The position numbers were made by a program, and so were the translations under genes. Below the pieces are notes generated by a model. The model was not told where the DNA came from, did not search any database, and was given only the letters and a program-made list of their open reading frames with translations. From positions 3,782,001 through 3,846,000 of the forward strand of contig NZ_CP104582.1 in NCBI RefSeq assembly GCF_029814935.1: DNA of 64,000 nt, written 5' to 3'. The stretch's first letter is position 1. The number at the start of each line of letters is the position of its first letter. Source of the DNA: Pseudomonas sp. GD03919. Its GTDB lineage: Bacteria > Pseudomonadota > Gammaproteobacteria > Pseudomonadales > Pseudomonadaceae. Shown piece by piece: positions 48,467 through 56,656 of this stretch.

Positions 48467-48973
48467 TCAGGCCGGCTGTTTCACGTAGCGCGCCAACTGC
48501 GCGTCACGGCTCATCACCTCGAGAGTGGCAGCCAGCACTTGCTCGCTGGTGGCGTCAGCTTTGCTGAAGATGCTGCCGAAATTCTCGTGGGTGACCTTGG
48601 CGAAATGCGCGCGGTCTGGCGCGGCAACGCCCAGCAGCGTGGCGTAGGCATCCAGCGCTTCACCCTGGCCCACGGCCATGTCTTCAGCGATGGAGTCGAG
48701 CATGCCATTCATTGCCAGCATGGAGCGACCGTTGTAACCCAGCGCGCCGCTGGTATCGCAGCCGTTGGTACCGGAAGTCATGCCGAAGGTGGCATTACCC
48801 GAGGTGCCGTTGGTAGTGGTGGCCAGGAAGTGCGGGGCCATGCCGCGCTGCCCTTCGAACAGCATGTTGCCCCAGCCGCAGCCATTACCGCCCGCAGCAT
48901 CGGCAAACGCACCAACACTGGCCATGCTCAACAGACCGAAGACCAAACCTTTACCCAGCAGTCGCTTGCTCAT
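48467..48973 (-). CDS. DUF3015 family secreted protein
   Basis: A 168-residue protein with a signal peptide (LLGKGLVFGLLSMASVGAFAD). The DUF3015 body follows: GGNGCGWGNMLFEGQRGMAPH, TSGTNGCD and YNGRSMLAMNGMLDSIAEDM. The paired cysteines probably form a disulfide in the periplasm. I chose the ATG at 48973 by the signal peptide; a longer frame adds 34 unrelated residues. Function unknown. Confidence 0.88.
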   Translation of the reverse strand: MSKRLLGKGLVFGLLSMASVGAFADAAGGNGCGWGNMLFEGQRGMAPHFLATTTNGTSGNATFGMTSGTNGCDTSGALGYNGRSMLAMNGMLDSIAEDMAVGQGEALDAYATLLGVAAPDRAHFAKVTHENFGSIFSKADATSEQVLAATLEVMSRDAQLARYVKQPA

Positions 48974-49138
48974 ATGTGTCGCTCCGCAATATTGAGTAAT
49001 AAAAACTACACAAGGAGCTTTGGCGAAACTTGGCCACCTGTCAAACTGGTGTGTCTCAGCTGTGCGCTGCGACACAGCGGCAAAGCACGGGGCCGTCAGC
49101 CTTGGCTATAGTGATGTAAATCCTTCAGGAGTATGGGC

Positions 49139-49510
49139 ATGAGTGAATCAGCCAACGAGCGTCGGCGCTTTCAGCGCATCGCCTTCGACGCCCCCACCGT
49201 CATCGCTCAGGGTGAGCGACAATGGTCGGCAGCTCTGCACGATATCTCTCTCAAGGGCCTGCTGATCAAGACCCCGCGCGACTGGAACGGGGACCCGAAC
49301 CAGCCCTTCGAAGCCCTTATCGAACTGGGGGACGAAGCCAAGGTGAAGATGGAAGTGGTACTGACGCGCACCCAGCCGCAGTCGCTCGGCTTCGTCTGTC
49401 GGCATATCGACCTGGAATCGATCAGCCACCTGCGCCGCCTGATCGAGCTCAATCTTGGTGATGAGCAACTGCTGGAACGTGAACTGGCGGCATTGGGCGA
49501 CGACTACTAG
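49139..49510 (+). CDS. mapZ: PilZ-domain c-di-GMP effector MapZ
   Basis: A 123-residue protein. The c-di-GMP motif RRRFQR is at 8-13 and DISLKG at 35-40. The end ([20 protein letters not shown]) closely matches PA4608, which as MapZ binds the chemotaxis methyltransferase CheR1 when loaded with c-di-GMP and so alters flagellar switching. I chose the second ATG (49139): CAGGAG lies eight bases before it, but only one base before the first ATG. It lies 2.1 kb downstream of the morA end, in the same broad c-di-GMP neighbourhood. Confidence 0.9.
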   Translation: MSESANERRRFQRIAFDAPTVIAQGERQWSAALHDISLKGLLIKTPRDWNGDPNQPFEALIELGDEAKVKMEVVLTRTQPQSLGFVCRHIDLESISHLRRLIELNLGDEQLLERELAALGDDY

Positions 49511-49513
49511 CAG

Positions 49514-49660
49514 TCAGTGGCGCAGGCAGGCAGCCTCTGCCTGTTCACGACGCTGGCGACGCGCCTGAATACGCTGCGCCTGACGACGCGCATCGCGCGA
49601 CTCAATGGCCTTGGCGTCGAAGTTGAAAGCCCGGGAAAAGAAATCGAAGAACAGGAACAT
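49514..49660 (-). CDS. Small arginine-rich protein, 48 residues
   Basis: Starts MFLFFDFFSRAFNFDAKAIE, then an Arg/Gln-rich helix (ARRQAQRIQARRQRREQAEA) and ends with a cysteine near the stop. An AAGGAGA ribosome site is well spaced before the ATG at 49660, and an ANR-like box lies 60 bases upstream. The stop codon is three bases beyond the convergent mapZ stop. An amphipathic aromatic N-terminus followed by a basic helix suggests membrane or nucleic-acid contact. Function unknown. Confidence 0.65.
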   Translation of the reverse strand: MFLFFDFFSRAFNFDAKAIESRDARRQAQRIQARRQRREQAEAACLRH

Positions 49661-49718
49661 GATGGCGTCTCCTTCAGTGGATACGCCTTCATGCTGCGCG
49701 TCGATAGCCTGCTACTTA

Positions 49719-49732
49719 TTGACCTCGGTCAA
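49719..49732 (-). promoter_or_regulatory. Putative ANR/DNR box
   Basis: TTGACCTCGGTCAA is a perfect palindrome of the FNR-family form TTGAC-N4-GTCAA, about 65 bases before the start of the 48-residue gene. Confidence 0.5.
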
Positions 49733-49772
49733 TTTCCACCGGCACCTGATCGCGACAGAACGCCGCAGTCCA

Positions 49773-49833
49773 GTAGCCCGGATGAAATCCGGGAAGAACA
49801 GCACCGCAAAGCCCCGGATTGCATCCGGGCTAC
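49773..49833. repeat. REP palindrome (GTAGCCCGGATGAAATCC type)
   Basis: Left arm GTAGCCCGGATGAAATCCGG and inverted right arm with GATTGCATCC; one mismatch. Lies between the small gene's promoter and radA. Confidence 0.85.
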
Positions 49834-49841
49834 GCCCTCCT

Positions 49842-51200
49842 CTATTCGAACAGCGCATCCAGCGCCTGCTCCAGGCGCGTTACGGCGATGACCTGCAACC
49901 CAGCCGGCGCTTCCTTGGGCGCGTTGCCCTTGGGCACGATGGCGCGCTTGAAGCCATGTTTGGCCGCCTCCTTGAGACGCTCCTGACCACTCGGCACCGG
50001 GCGAATTTCGCCGGACAGACCAATCTCGCCAAACACCAGCAAATCATGTTGCAGCGGCCGGTTGCGCAGGCTGGAGATTACCGCCGCCATCAGTGCCAGG
50101 TCGGACGCCGTTTCCAGCACCTTGACCCCACCGACCACGTTGAGGAACACATCCTGGTCATAGGTCGGGATGCCGCCATGGCGGTGCAATACGGCCAGCA
50201 GCATGGCCAGGCGGTTCTGATCCAGGCCCAGGGTGACGCGGCGCGGATTCGCCAGGTGGCTGGTGTCGACCAGTGCCTGCACTTCCACCAGCATCGGCCG
50301 CGAGCCTTCCCAGGTGGCCATCACCACGCTACCGGGCACCGCTTCCTGGGCGCGAGTGAGGAAGATCGCCGAGGGGTTGGAGACTTCCTTGAGGCCTTTG
50401 TCGGTCATGCCGAACACGCCCAGTTCGTTGACTGCGCCAAAACGGTTCTTCACCGCCCGCAACAGCCGCAAACGGCCATCGGACTCGCCCTCGAAATACA
50501 GCACGGTGTCGACCATGTGCTCCAGCACGCGTGGGCCGGCCAACGCGCCCTCCTTGGTGACGTGGCCGACGAGAAAGATCGCCGTGCCGCTCTGTTTGGC
50601 AAAACGCACCAGCAGCGCCGCACTCTCGCGCACCTGGGCAACGCCACCAGGAGCCGACTGCAGTTGTTCGGTGAAGATGGTCTGGATCGAGTCGATGACC
50701 ATGACCTTGGGTTTTTCCTGGCGGGCGGTGGCGATGATCGACTCGATGCAGGTTTCGGTCATCACCTTGAGCTTGTCCTGCGGCAGGTCCAGGCGTCGCG
50801 CGCGCATGGCCACCTGCTGCTGTGATTCCTCGCCGGTGACGTACAGTGCCGGGAAACGCTGGGCGATGTTGCACAGGGTCTGCAGCAGGATGGTCGACTT
50901 GCCGATGCCGGGGTCGCCGCCGATCAGCACCACCGAGCCATCGACCAGGCCACCACCGAGCACCCGGTCCAGCTCGCCGGAAGCGGTGGAAAAGCGCGGA
51001 ATTTCTTCGACACTGACCTCGGCCAGGGTCTTGATATTGGCCTTGTCGCCGGCCCAGCCAGTGCGGCCACTGGGCGTCGCGCCCTCGACCACGGTTTCCA
51101 CCAGGGTGTTCCAGGCGCCGCACTCACCACATTGCCCGGCCCATTTGGGAAAGGTGGCGCCGCACTCGGTGCAGCCGTACATGCGTTTAGCCTTGGCCAT
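49842..51200 (-). CDS. radA: DNA repair protein RadA
   Basis: A 452-residue RecA-like ATPase that drives branch migration during recombination. The zinc finger (Cys10, Cys13, Cys24, Cys27) is followed by Walker A GGDPGIGKST. The RadA-specific KNRFG motif is present (AVKNRFGAVNELGVF), and the C-terminus is Lon-protease-like (IGLSGEIRPVPSG). I chose the ATG at 51200 on MAKAKRMYGCTECG. Length is standard. Confidence 0.96.
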   Translation of the reverse strand: MAKAKRMYGCTECGATFPKWAGQCGECGAWNTLVETVVEGATPSGRTGWAGDKANIKTLAEVSVEEIPRFSTASGELDRVLGGGLVDGSVVLIGGDPGIGKSTILLQTLCNIAQRFPALYVTGEESQQQVAMRARRLDLPQDKLKVMTETCIESIIATARQEKPKVMVIDSIQTIFTEQLQSAPGGVAQVRESAALLVRFAKQSGTAIFLVGHVTKEGALAGPRVLEHMVDTVLYFEGESDGRLRLLRAVKNRFGAVNELGVFGMTDKGLKEVSNPSAIFLTRAQEAVPGSVVMATWEGSRPMLVEVQALVDTSHLANPRRVTLGLDQNRLAMLLAVLHRHGGIPTYDQDVFLNVVGGVKVLETASDLALMAAVISSLRNRPLQHDLLVFGEIGLSGEIRPVPSGQERLKEAAKHGFKRAIVPKGNAPKEAPAGLQVIAVTRLEQALDALFE

Positions 51201-51293
51201 GGGAAAATCGTCCTGCCTGTTGAGCGAAGGCTGGAACGATACCGAACTACTGGATAGATTTACAGACCACACCACACCGCGCGGAGCACATCC

Positions 51294-51788
51294 ATGCAGA
51301 TCCAACTGCTGCCCACCAGCGCCGAACAATTGCCGCTACTGGCCAACCTCTACCAGTTCTATGCCTACGAAAGCTCCGAATGGGAGCAGGAGGACGTGGA
51401 GACGGACGGCCGCTTCTACATCCATCACCCCCATCTGCAGCGCTATTGGCAGGAGCCGGGCTGGAGCGCACAGCTGATCCTGGCCGATGGCTTTATCGCC
51501 GGCTTTCTGTTGGTCGAACGCAGCGAATTGCCGGGTATCGAGGCGCCGGAATTTGCCGACCTGTTCATCCTCAAGAAGTATCGCCGCCAGGGCATTGGCC
51601 GCGCGCTGGTGCAACAGGTCATGGGCGATGGCAGCCCGTGGTTGCTGCGCTACTACCGTCAGGATGAACTGGCCTGCGCATTCTGGCAGCAGCTACTGAG
51701 CGAGTGGCCCAGGCCAGCGCGCCCCGTGTGGACGGAAGAAGAGGCGGACGGGCTGCTCACCTACCTGATCAACCCGCCCGTACATTAA
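51294..51788 (+). CDS. GNAT family N-acetyltransferase
   Basis: A 164-residue protein with the acetyl-CoA-binding motif A of GNAT enzymes (LFILKKYRRQGIGRALVQQVM). It transfers acetyl groups to an unknown amine. Divergent from radA; 93 bases separate the two starts. Substrate cannot be told from sequence. Confidence 0.85.
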   Translation: MQIQLLPTSAEQLPLLANLYQFYAYESSEWEQEDVETDGRFYIHHPHLQRYWQEPGWSAQLILADGFIAGFLLVERSELPGIEAPEFADLFILKKYRRQGIGRALVQQVMGDGSPWLLRYYRQDELACAFWQQLLSEWPRPARPVWTEEEADGLLTYLINPPVH

Positions 51789-51848
51789 TAACGCCTGAGC
51801 GCAGGAGCCCGACTGCGGGCGACCAGTCTGTACCAGGACCGCCGGCAC

Positions 51849-52127
51849 TCAGCCCTTGCAGCCATTACCGCAACCGCAGCACTGCCCGGCAGCGCGCTTG
51901 AGCTGGCGCGCCAGCTCGTCCTTCATGGCGACACGATTGAGTTTCAGCGCGCCGAGCGTGACGTCATCGAGCAGCTCGATACCGTCCTCGATGCGGCAAA
52001 TACGCTTGTCCAGCGCTTCGTATTCCTCGGCCTGGCGCGCGAAATGCTCATCACTCTGGCGCAGACGCTGCAGCTCGCTGCGCAGTTCGGGAAAGTCATG
52101 AACCAGCGGATGATGGTCGACGTGCAT
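51849..52127 (-). CDS. YdcH (DUF465) family protein with cysteine-rich tail
   Basis: A 92-residue helical-hairpin protein of the YdcH family (MHVDHHPLVHDFPELRSELQ; YEALDKRICRIEDGIELLDD; LNRVAMKDELARQLK). Unlike the usual family end, it continues into a tail with four cysteines in seven residues (CCGCGNGC), which could bind a metal or be redox-active. A perfect ANR box is centred 66 bases upstream. A sister gene, transcribed in the same direction, lies upstream. Confidence 0.82.
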   Translation of the reverse strand: MHVDHHPLVHDFPELRSELQRLRQSDEHFARQAEEYEALDKRICRIEDGIELLDDVTLGALKLNRVAMKDELARQLKRAAGQCCGCGNGCKG

Positions 52128-52185
52128 GATGAAGCCTCTGACAGGAAAGATGGCTCCAGCCTAGCGCCACAGAACAGCCGCTCAC

Positions 52186-52199
52186 TTGATCAGGATCAA
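52186..52199 (-). promoter_or_regulatory. ANR/FNR box
   Basis: TTGATCAGGATCAA is an exact match to TTGAT-N4-ATCAA, just upstream of the YdcH gene starting at 52127. It overlaps the last codons of the upstream sister gene. Confidence 0.7.
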
Positions 52200-52444
52200 G
52201 CACTGCCCGCTTGGCGCAACAGTTCGGCGATCTCGTCCTTGAGCGCCACCCGCTGCAACTTCAGGCCCTGCAGGATCAGATCATCCGCCGCCTCACGCCC
52301 CGCCTCGATGGCGTAGATGCGCCTGTCCAGCGCTTCATAGTCACTGGCCAGACGTGGAAAGTGCGGGTCGCTGTGCAGCAACCTGCGCAAGGCATCGTGC
52401 TGCTGCGGAAACTCTCGACTGAGCGGATGGTGTTCGAGCGGCAT
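52196..52444 (-). CDS. YdcH (DUF465) family protein, second copy
   Basis: An 82-residue YdcH-type helical hairpin (MPLEHHPLSREFPQQHDALR; YEALDRRIYAIEAGREAADD; LQRVALKDEIAELLRQ). It ends without a cysteine tail. It is clearly a paralogue of the gene at 51849, probably a tandem duplicate. A MITE begins 35 bases upstream of its start codon and may have displaced its promoter. Function of the family is unknown. Confidence 0.82.
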   Translation of the reverse strand: MPLEHHPLSREFPQQHDALRRLLHSDPHFPRLASDYEALDRRIYAIEAGREAADDLILQGLKLQRVALKDEIAELLRQAGSA

Positions 52445-52478
52445 GGAGGATTCTCCGGAAGGGGTTTCCTTAGCCTAG

Positions 52479-52617
52479 CAGGCCGTTGAAAAACTACCTG
52501 CGTTGCCATTGCTGCGTTAAAAACAGCCTCAAAATGCTCATTTACAACACGTAAACTGCGCTTTTTCGGCTGTTTTTGCCTTGCACTGGCTGCCTCGCCT
52601 ACGTTTTCAACGGCCTG
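52479..52617. mobile_element. MITE sharing ends with the IS5-family element (139 bp)
   Basis: Terminal inverted repeats CAGGCCGTTGAAAA, flanked on both sides by CTAG (52475-52478 and 52618-52621). The same 14-15 bp ends and CTAG flanks bound the complete IS at 60953-62283, which could therefore mobilise it. The core (CTGCGTTAAAAACAG, AATGCTCATTTACA) is unrelated to that IS but shared with the MITE at 18116. No ORF. Confidence 0.85.
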
Positions 52618-52768
52618 CTAGTCGAAGCTGCACCGAATGCTGCAGCGCAAGCAATTGCCAGCCCTGGCGTCCCTGCGCAGCCTCCTGAAATAAAATGTTG
52701 CAGCCTTGCTGCAATATCACCTGTTTTTTGCGTTAGCTTTATCGGCCGTTCGTCACTAGCCCACCTAC

Positions 52769-53794
52769 ATGACACTCCTGATAGCGTTCGCTGTCCTCTC
52801 CATTCTGGTTTCGTTCATCTGTTCCATCCTCGAAGCCGCCCTGCTCTCCCTAACTCCCAGTTACATCGCTCAGCAGAAGGTCGAAAAGCCTCAGCTGTAC
52901 GAAAGGCTGAAAGAGCTCAAAGACAAGATCGACCAGCCGCTGGCGGCCATCCTGACCCTCAATACCGTGGCACATACCGTTGGTGCGACTGGTGTCGGTG
53001 CGCAGGTGGCAATCGTCTTCGGTGACGGTTACCTGGGTATCGCCTCGGCGGTCATGACCCTGCTGATCCTGGTGCTTTCGGAAATTCTGCCGAAGACCAT
53101 CGGCGCACGTTACTGGCGCGCCCTTGCTCCCTTCCTGCCGAGCCTGCTGCGGGCAATGATCCTGCTGCTCAAGCCGTTCATCGTGCTCTCCGATCTGATC
53201 ATGCGCCTGTTCGGCGGCAAGGAGCCGGAACATGATATTCGCCAGGAAATCAAGGCACTGACCCTGCTCGGCCGCGAAGTGGGCAAGCTCGACGAAGACG
53301 AACATCGAGTGATCAGCAACATCCTAGACCTGCATGAGATTCGCCTACGCGACATCATGACGCCGCGCATTGTCTGCGAGTCGGCCGCACCGGATGAGTC
53401 GATTGCCGCATTCAAGGCACGTGCCCGGGAAAGCCAGTTCTCCCGCTATCCGGTCATTGGCGAAGACGAATCGCCGCTGGGCGTGGTGTTCCGCTACGAC
53501 GCCCTGGCCGCCGAGAACGATGCCGAGCCAATCACCCGCATCATGAAGCCGCTCAAGGTCGTGCCGGAAAGCATGAACGTGGAGAACCTGATGACCCTGA
53601 TGATGCAGGAACGTCAGCACATGTGCCTGGTGTACGACGAATTCGGCAGTTGGCGCGGCCTGGTGACCCTGGAAGACATCATGGAAACCATCATCGGCAA
53701 GCCGATCCTCGATGAGACCGATGACATTCCCAATATGCGCCGCTTCGCCAAGCGCCGCTGGGAGCACCGCATCAAGGCCATCCGCGAGGACTGA
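52769..53794 (+). CDS. CNNM/CorC-type transporter-associated protein (DUF21 + CBS pair)
   Basis: A 341-residue inner-membrane protein. The DUF21/CNNM domain with four hydrophobic segments occupies about 1-150 (LSILVSFICSILEAALLSLTP; VLSEILPKTIGARYWR). A CBS-pair domain follows (about 200-320: DIMTPRI, VYDEFGSWRGLVTLEDIMET). The C-terminal CorC_HlyC domain found in longer members is missing. Such proteins are tied to Mg/Co resistance or export; the old label haemolysin is unsupported. The stop abuts the stop of fpr. Confidence 0.88.
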   Translation: MTLLIAFAVLSILVSFICSILEAALLSLTPSYIAQQKVEKPQLYERLKELKDKIDQPLAAILTLNTVAHTVGATGVGAQVAIVFGDGYLGIASAVMTLLILVLSEILPKTIGARYWRALAPFLPSLLRAMILLLKPFIVLSDLIMRLFGGKEPEHDIRQEIKALTLLGREVGKLDEDEHRVISNILDLHEIRLRDIMTPRIVCESAAPDESIAAFKARARESQFSRYPVIGEDESPLGVVFRYDALAAENDAEPITRIMKPLKVVPESMNVENLMTLMMQERQHMCLVYDEFGSWRGLVTLEDIMETIIGKPILDETDDIPNMRRFAKRRWEHRIKAIRED

Positions 53795-54571
53795 TCACCA
53801 GTAGTTCTCCACCGCCACCTGGCCCGGCCTGCGGGTCAGGCTCAGGTTGAGGCCGCGCGCTTTCAGACGCTGGCGAATGTCATCGATCATCTGCGGGTTG
53901 CCGCAGATCATCACCCGAGAATGCTCGGGCGTCAGTTCCAGCCCGGCAGCGCGCTCCAGCTCGCCGCTGTCGAGCAGGTCGGTGATCCGCGCATGCAGGT
54001 AGCCCGGCGCCTGTTCACGGGTAACCACCGGAAAATAGGTGAGCTTGTGCGCGAACTCGGCCAAATGCTCCAGTTCAGCGAAGCTTCTGATCAGCGGCTG
54101 ATAGGCCAGCTCGGCGCTGGTGCGCGCGCTGTACACCAGCACGATGCGCGCGAAGCGCTGCCACACCTCGAAGTCCTGCAGGATCGACAAAAATGGCGCG
54201 ATGCCGGTGCCGCTGCCCAACAGCCACAGATCGCGGCCATCGACGAAGCGATCCAGGGTCAGGTAGCCGGTGGCCTGCTTCTCCACCAGCAGGCTGTCGC
54301 CAACCCGCAGGCGGCTCAGCTCGCGGGTAAATTCACCGCCAGGCACCACGATGGAGAAGAACTCGAGAAACTCGTCATGCGGCGCGGACACCAGCGAATA
54401 GGCACGCCAGACCACTGAACCATCGACTTTCTCGACACCGAGACGTACGAACTGCCCGGCGCGAAAGCGAAAGCCCGCATCCCGCGTGGTACGCAGGGTG
54501 AACAGGCTCGGCGTCAGGCTGTGAACCTCGAGCAGCGTCTGACGGGTGAACTTGTCGTCACTGACGGTCAT
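53795..54571 (-). CDS. fpr: Ferredoxin--NADP+ reductase
   Basis: A 258-residue FAD protein passing electrons between NADPH and ferredoxin or flavodoxin. The FAD-binding RAYSLVSAPHDE motif and the NADP-binding LLGSGTGIAPFLSIL motif are intact, and it ends ...GQVAVENYW with an aromatic C-terminus. Pseudomonads have two such enzymes; position suggests the second (FprB-like). Convergent with the CNNM gene with no intervening bases (TGATCA), so the two transcripts must overlap. Confidence 0.93.
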   Translation of the reverse strand: MTVSDDKFTRQTLLEVHSLTPSLFTLRTTRDAGFRFRAGQFVRLGVEKVDGSVVWRAYSLVSAPHDEFLEFFSIVVPGGEFTRELSRLRVGDSLLVEKQATGYLTLDRFVDGRDLWLLGSGTGIAPFLSILQDFEVWQRFARIVLVYSARTSAELAYQPLIRSFAELEHLAEFAHKLTYFPVVTREQAPGYLHARITDLLDSGELERAAGLELTPEHSRVMICGNPQMIDDIRQRLKARGLNLSLTRRPGQVAVENYW

Positions 54572-54641
54572 AATCTCCCCCCTTGTCCGAATCTGCTGTC
54601 AGTGTCGCTCATTGTGCGACCGGCAAACACCGACGGTTTCC

Positions 54642-55766
54642 ATGCCTATTTTTACAACCCCCTTCGCCAGCCTCGAACTCCAGCGCCAGCCGCATCAGGC
54701 CAACGAGCCGCTGCAAGCTTTCGACGCAGCCGACGAATACCTGCTCGCGCACCTGCACGAGCACGGCATCGAAGCCGGTAGCCGCGTGCTGCTGCTCAAC
54801 GACAGCTTTGGCGCCCTCGCCTGCTCACTGGCCGGGCACTGCCAGGTGACCAGCAGCAGCGATTCGCACCTGGGCTTTCTCGCCCTGCAGAAAAATCTCG
54901 CCAGCAATGGCCTGAGTGGCGACGCAGTCACTTTTTTGCCGAGTAGCGAAACGCCGCAAGGGCCGTTCGACTGGGTGCTGATCCGTGTGCCCAAGACCCT
55001 GGCGCTGCTGGAAGAACAACTGATCCGCCTGCACGGCCAACTGGCGCCGGGCGCTCGCGTGGTCGCCGGGGCGATGATTAAGCACCTGCCACGCGCCGCC
55101 GGTGACCTGCTGGAGCAATACATCGGCCCGGTGCAGGCCTCGCTGGCGGTGAAGAAAGCCCGCCTGCTCAGCGCCACGCCTGAGGTCAAGGCTGCGCCAC
55201 GCTCGCCCTACCCGAGCCGCTATCGCCTGGATAAACCGGCGCTGGAGCTGATAAACCACGCCAACGTGTTCTGCCGCGACGGCCTGGATATCGGCACCCG
55301 CGCCTTCCTGCCGCACCTGCCACGCCACCTCGACGCACGCCGCGTCGCCGATCTGGGCTGCGGCAACGGCGTGCTCGGCATCACCTATGCCCTGGGCAGC
55401 CCGCAGGCACAGCTGACCCTGGTGGACGAGTCGTATATGGCCGTGCAGTCAGCGCGGGAAAACTGGGTAGCGGCGCTGGGCGAGCGGCCGGCGACCATTC
55501 GCGCCGGCGACGGTCTGGCCGAGCAACCGGCCGGCTCGCTGGACCTGGTGCTGTGCAATCCGCCGTTTCACCAGCAGCAGGTGGTCGGTGATTTTCTCGC
55601 CTGGCGCATGTTCCAGCAGGCCCGCGCGGCGCTGGTGACCGGCGGAGAACTGTGGATAGTCGGCAACCGCCACCTGGGCTATCACGCCAAGCTGGCGCGC
55701 CTGTTCCGCGGTGTCGAGCAGGTGGCGGCCAACCCCAAGTTCGTGGTGCTCAAGGCGAGCAAGTAG
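54642..55766 (+). CDS. rlmG: 23S rRNA (guanine-1835-N2)-methyltransferase RlmG
   Basis: A 374-residue two-domain enzyme that methylates G1835 of 23S rRNA. The N-terminal pseudo-methyltransferase half precedes the active domain with DLGCGNGVLGI (about 238-248) and NPPFHQQ. Architecture and motifs match rsmC in this window. I chose the ATG at 54642 (MPIFTTPFASLELQRQ); earlier frame sequence is 5' leader overlapping the fpr promoter. Confidence 0.92.
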   Translation: MPIFTTPFASLELQRQPHQANEPLQAFDAADEYLLAHLHEHGIEAGSRVLLLNDSFGALACSLAGHCQVTSSSDSHLGFLALQKNLASNGLSGDAVTFLPSSETPQGPFDWVLIRVPKTLALLEEQLIRLHGQLAPGARVVAGAMIKHLPRAAGDLLEQYIGPVQASLAVKKARLLSATPEVKAAPRSPYPSRYRLDKPALELINHANVFCRDGLDIGTRAFLPHLPRHLDARRVADLGCGNGVLGITYALGSPQAQLTLVDESYMAVQSARENWVAALGERPATIRAGDGLAEQPAGSLDLVLCNPPFHQQQVVGDFLAWRMFQQARAALVTGGELWIVGNRHLGYHAKLARLFRGVEQVAANPKFVVLKASK

Positions 55767-55771
55767 GCCGC

Positions 55772-56656
55772 CTATAACGTCAGGGTAAAGCGCGACAGCA
55801 ATGCCCCCGGCAGCGCCATCGAGCCGGTCTGCCGGGCGCCGTAGGTGCCGCCGGGCAGCAGCAGTTCGGGCTCGCGGGTCAGGGCTTCGAGCTGCGCGCC
55901 AAGCACATCGAACAGCGAGTCGTCGAAGCGCATGGTGTTGACCGGCGCCTGGATCTGCCCATCCTCGACCCAGAAGGTGGCGAAGCGGGTCATGCCGGTC
56001 AGGCGGGCGGCCGGCAGATCGGAGAAGTTGCCGTACCACAGATTGCCAATATACAGACCGCTGCCCAGCCGCTGCAGAACGTCCTGCTCATCCAGCTCGC
56101 CACCGTGCATGCGCAGGGACAGCGGGTACTCGCCGCTGCAGGCGCCATTGGCGATCAGGCCGTACTCGGCGGCATACCAGCCGAACGCGCCCCAGGAACT
56201 GGCGAAGCCCTGATACTGCGGGCCGACGGCGAGAAAGCCGACCAGATCCAGCCCCCTGGCCGCCGCGACGATCTGCTGCGCCATGGTCGCGCCATCCAGC
56301 ACAACCGTTTCACCCATGGATTCGCTGCGCCAAGCGTCACGGTTCAGGCGCAGATAAGGGTCGTCACTCAGGGTCGGCAGCACGTCACGCAGGTGCTGCA
56401 AAGCCTGCTGCAGCAGGGGCAGATCCTCGTCTAGCCCCCCACTGAGCGCCAGCTTGCTTTCGGCATGGCGCTGCCCCTGGTACAACGACAAGGTGGCGTA
56501 CACCTGCTGCACTTGTCCGGCCTGACGCACCTGTCCCTGGTTGAAGCGGATAAAGCTGGAGACCTCGGCGCCGTAGGCCAGGGTAAAGCCCTCCTCGCCC
56601 ACGACTTGCGTCTGCAGATACTCCAGCAACGCAGTGAAATGCTGACGTGCGTCCAT
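55772..56656 (-). CDS. TldE/PmbA family protein with an internal deletion
   Basis: 294 residues, whereas partners of this family are about 440. The N-terminal part (about 1-150, to GPQYQGFASSWG) and the C-terminal part (AAEYGLIANGACSG, then LYIGNLWYGNFSDLPAARLTG and TRFATFWVEDG) both look normal. The roughly 150 residues normally between them are missing and the frame is kept. The start overlaps the TldD-like stop (TGATG), so it was the second half of a TldD/TldE pair. It may be inactive or act only as a scaffold. Confidence 0.75.
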   Translation of the reverse strand: MDARQHFTALLEYLQTQVVGEEGFTLAYGAEVSSFIRFNQGQVRQAGQVQQVYATLSLYQGQRHAESKLALSGGLDEDLPLLQQALQHLRDVLPTLSDDPYLRLNRDAWRSESMGETVVLDGATMAQQIVAAARGLDLVGFLAVGPQYQGFASSWGAFGWYAAEYGLIANGACSGEYPLSLRMHGGELDEQDVLQRLGSGLYIGNLWYGNFSDLPAARLTGMTRFATFWVEDGQIQAPVNTMRFDDSLFDVLGAQLEALTREPELLLPGGTYGARQTGSMALPGALLSRFTLTL

